Source: Planctomycetota bacterium (GTDB lineage Bacteria; Planctomycetota; Planctomycetia; Planctomycetales; Planctomycetaceae). Taken from it: a stretch of 7,345 nt of DNA. Shown here piece by piece: positions 5,106-7,345 of this stretch. The notes under the pieces are model-generated. The model saw only the letters and a list, made by a program, of their open reading frames with translations. It was not told the DNA's origin and made no database searches. The DNA lies in assembly GCA_024278285.1 (NCBI GenBank), contig JAJRTM010000286.1, forward strand, positions 1-7,345, written 5' to 3'. Position 1 is the stretch's first letter. The number at the start of each line of letters is the position of its first letter. The translations under genes were made by a program, and so were the position numbers.

Positions 5106-7345
5106 ATGAATATCCATTCGATAATGCGGTCCTGCATCAAACTGCTGGTTGCAACTGGTTTGCTTTTCTCAGCAGGTACAGACTCTGCCTGGGCAGCAGA
5201 TGCTTCTGCAGCGACTCCCGGAAAGTTGCTGACAAACCTTCTCGATGGCCCGATGGATGGCGTGGAGGAGATTATCTTTGCGACGCGTGTTTCAGGGCGA
5301 GATCATTGGTACGTCAGTTTTGGGAATTACAGTTGCGATTACGGAGACGGCCCCAAGCGTGCGTTTGGGAAATCGCTTCAAGATGAAACATTACGAGGCT
5401 ATGGGGATGGCGGGAGATTGTGCAGGTTGAATTTGCGCACCAAAAAATTGAAGGTCTTGCTGGACGATCCACAGGGAGGCGTGCGAGATCCGCAATTGCA
5501 TTATAACGGAACAAAGATTCTTTTCTCTTATCGCAAAGGGGGAACGGAAACTTATCATCTTTATGAAATCAATATCGATGGAACTGGTTTGACACAACTA
5601 ACCGATGGCCCAGATGACGATATTGAACCGACTTACCTGCCCGATGGCGGGATCATATTCGGTTCGAGTCGATGTCGGCGGTTCGTCAACTGCTGGTTCA
5701 GCCGGGTCGCTACGCTTTATCGCTGCGAAGCAGATGGCAGCAACATCCGCATGATTTCAAGCAATAACGATCACGACAATACGCCCTGGGTTTTGAATGA
5801 TGGTCGCGTCCTTTACATGCGTTGGGAATATGTAGATCGCTCTCAGGTTCATTTTCATCATTTGTGGACAGTCAACCCGGATGGCACCGGGCAGATGATC
5901 TGGTACGGGAATGAATTTGGTGGCGTCGCGATGCTGGATGCCAAATCGATTCCGAATACAAACAAAGTAGTCGCTTCGTTTTCACCCGGTCACGGAATGC
6001 CCGAACACATGGGACACGTCACAATTGTTGATCCCAGTGCAGGGCCGGATGTTCGTCCGGTGACGAAGAAAATCAGCAAAGGGAATGAGTTGTTTCGCGA
6101 CCCGTATGCAATCACCGAAAACTGTTTCCTCGTCGCAAACCCAAAGGGCATTTATGTCATGGATGGCGAGGGGAATAAAGAGTTGGTTTATGAACTGCCT
6201 GCCGACCAAAGGCATATGCAGTGCCATGAACCGCGACCGATTCGTGCAAGAAAACGAGAACCGATCATTGGTTCTCACGCCGATCTTTCCAAAGAGACAG
6301 GCGAACTGGTACTAACTGATATTTATAACGGTCGCAACATGGAAGGAATCAAACCGGGAGAAATAAAAAATTTGCTTGTCTTGGAACAGCTTCCCGAACC
6401 GGTTCATTTTTCCGGCGGCATGGAACCATTAAGCATAGGCGGCACCTTCGCGATGGCGAGAATCTTGGGAACCGTTCCTGTCGAGCCGGACGGTTCAGCG
6501 TATATGGAACTGCCTGCAGTCAGATCGTTGTTTCTGGTTGCTTTGGATAAAGACGATTTATCCGTCAAGCGGATGCAAAGTTTTGTCACCATTCAGCCAG
6601 GCGAACGAACCAGTTGTATCGGTTGCCATGAACAGCGGTCGCACACGGCTCCGGTTGGCCAAAGTTTAATGGCTTTGATGAAGCCGCCCCACAAAGTAAC
6701 CCCCATCAAAGATGTCCCTTCCGTTTTGGATTATCCGCGTGATGTTCAACCAATTCTGAATCAACATTGTGTCGAATGTCATCGCCCGGATCGACGTGAA
6801 GCCGGTCTCGATTTCAGTGGTGATCACACGCCAAAGTATTCAATCAGTTATTGGACGATGGTAAAACATGCACTCGTGGCGGACGGACGTAATCAGCCTT
6901 ATTCCAATCGCGCCCCCCGAACAATTGGCAGTTCAGCCAGTCGATTGATGCAATATATTAACGGAACACATCATGACGTTAAATTAAGCGAACGGGAACA
7001 TAAAACGATTCGACTTTGGATTGACACCAGCGCCACTTATCCCGGCACTTACGCCGCCCTGGGCAGTGGGATGTACCCGGCTGCATTACCTTATGGAAAG
7101 CTGGCCAAACGGTGTGGCACCTGCCACAGCAATAAAAAGAAAGAGGGAACAAAAGCGATTGAGTTGAATTTCCCTGTGCTGCAATCCTATTGCAATCTTT
7201 CGCATCCCGAAAAATCGTTACTGCTTCGCGCTCCGCTGGCAAAGCAACAAGGCGGTTTCGCACTGTGTGGCAACGACGTCTTCAAAGAGACGACCGATCC
7301 GCTGTATCAGGCAATTCTTCAATCAATCCGAGTATCAGCAAACCG
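5106..7345 (+). CDS. HzsA-like exported PD40-propeller tri-heme cytochrome c (3' truncated)
   Basis: I translated this frame by hand. It is open from ATG 5106 to the window end, 746 codons plus two bases, with no stop. Residues 1-30 are a signal peptide (KLLVATGLLFSAG core, cleavage near AWA). Residues about 45-430 form a TolB/PD40-like propeller with repeats such as LYEINIDGTGLTQLTDG, DIEPTYLPDGGIIFGSS and LWTVNPDGTG. The propeller carries the cysteine-containing motif SSRCRRFVNCW (C190, C196) plus C77 and C207. QCHEPRP (C373, H374) follows. Three c-type haem sites come next: CIGCH (504-508), CVECH (555-559) and CGTCH (670-674). This order of propeller, middle haem domain and C-terminal haem domain resembles the hydrazine synthase alpha subunit. 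Non-anammox planctomycetes carry such relatives, so hydrazine synthesis should not be inferred. No beta/gamma subunit genes are visible. It probably exchanges electrons with the upstream cytochrome (inference). The C-terminus is missing, probably by a short stretch. Confidence 0.88.
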   Translation, partial: MNIHSIMRSCIKLLVATGLLFSAGTDSAWAADASAATPGKLLTNLLDGPMDGVEEIIFATRVSGRDHWYVSFGNYSCDYGDGPKRAFGKSLQDETLRGYGDGGRLCRLNLRTKKLKVLLDDPQGGVRDPQLHYNGTKILFSYRKGGTETYHLYEINIDGTGLTQLTDGPDDDIEPTYLPDGGIIFGSSRCRRFVNCWFSRVATLYRCEADGSNIRMISSNNDHDNTPWVLNDGRVLYMRWEYVDRSQVHFHHLWTVNPDGTGQMIWYGNEFGGVAMLDAKSIPNTNKVVASFSPGHGMPEHMGHVTIVDPSAGPDVRPVTKKISKGNELFRDPYAITENCFLVANPKGIYVMDGEGNKELVYELPADQRHMQCHEPRPIRARKREPIIGSHADLSKETGELVLTDIYNGRNMEGIKPGEIKNLLVLEQLPEPVHFSGGMEPLSIGGTFAMARILGTVPVEPDGSAYMELPAVRSLFLVALDKDDLSVKRMQSFVTIQPGERTSCIGCHEQRSHTAPVGQSLMALMKPPHKVTPIKDVPSVLDYPRDVQPILNQHCVECHRPDRREAGLDFSGDHTPKYSISYWTMVKHALVADGRNQPYSNRAPRTIGSSASRLMQYINGTHHDVKLSEREHKTIRLWIDTSATYPGTYAALGSGMYPAALPYGKLAKRCGTCHSNKKKEGTKAIELNFPVLQSYCNLSHPEKSLLLRAPLAKQQGGFALCGNDVFKETTDPLYQAILQSIRVSAN

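Noticed and set aside
5086..5109. Seven-codon ORF (ATG 5086) whose TGA overlaps the ATG of the HzsA-like gene
   Set aside because: It could look like a leader peptide with translational coupling, but it is very short, has no convincing ribosome binding site of its own, and is easily expected by chance.
5245..5430. 61-codon + strand ORF inside the HzsA-like gene
   Set aside because: It is out of frame with the long open frame 5106-7345, which carries the signal peptide, PD40 repeats and haem motifs. Its own translation has no recognisable features.

Overview
The window most likely comes from a planctomycete (phylum Planctomycetota). The first two genes belong to the DUF1553 (PSD1) and DUF1501 families, which are strongly expanded and commonly paired in Planctomycetes. 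The two following c-type cytochrome/beta-propeller genes also fit that group. Base composition looks balanced, close to half G+C, which suits a Gimesia- or Rubinisphaera-like member better than the high-GC planctomycetes. The genus is a guess. All genes are on the + strand.

Layout: (1) 1-1335 is the C-terminal part of a LamG/DUF1553 protein whose N-terminus lies before the window. (2) 1336-1585 is a 250-base gap with two clusters of a TAGGNNN heptamer repeat, flanking a perfect 25-bp inverted repeat with a 41-base loop. (3) 1586-2992 is a complete DUF1501 protein with a twin-arginine export signal. (4) 2993-3121 is a gap with a candidate promoter, a small hairpin and a good ribosome binding site. 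(5) 3122-5071 is an exported seven-blade-type YVTN propeller fused to a di-heme cytochrome c peroxidase/MauG-like domain. (6) 5106-7345 is an exported PD40-propeller protein with three CXXCH haem sites. It resembles the alpha subunit of hydrazine synthase (HzsA) and runs off the right end of the window. No stop codon interrupts its frame from 5106 to the last base.

All four products appear to act outside the cytoplasm (the first by family inference only, since its N-terminus is missing). Genes 3 and 4 are 34 bases apart, each with its own ribosome binding site, and are probably co-transcribed; together they would carry five c-type haems on two propeller scaffolds. Genes 1 and 2 form the usual DUF1553-DUF1501 pair, although here a repeat-bearing gap separates them. 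The simplest reading is an envelope or secreted redox module next to a DUF1553/DUF1501 module. The substrate is unknown and nothing in the window identifies it. No RNA genes, CRISPR arrays, transposase genes or tRNAs were seen.
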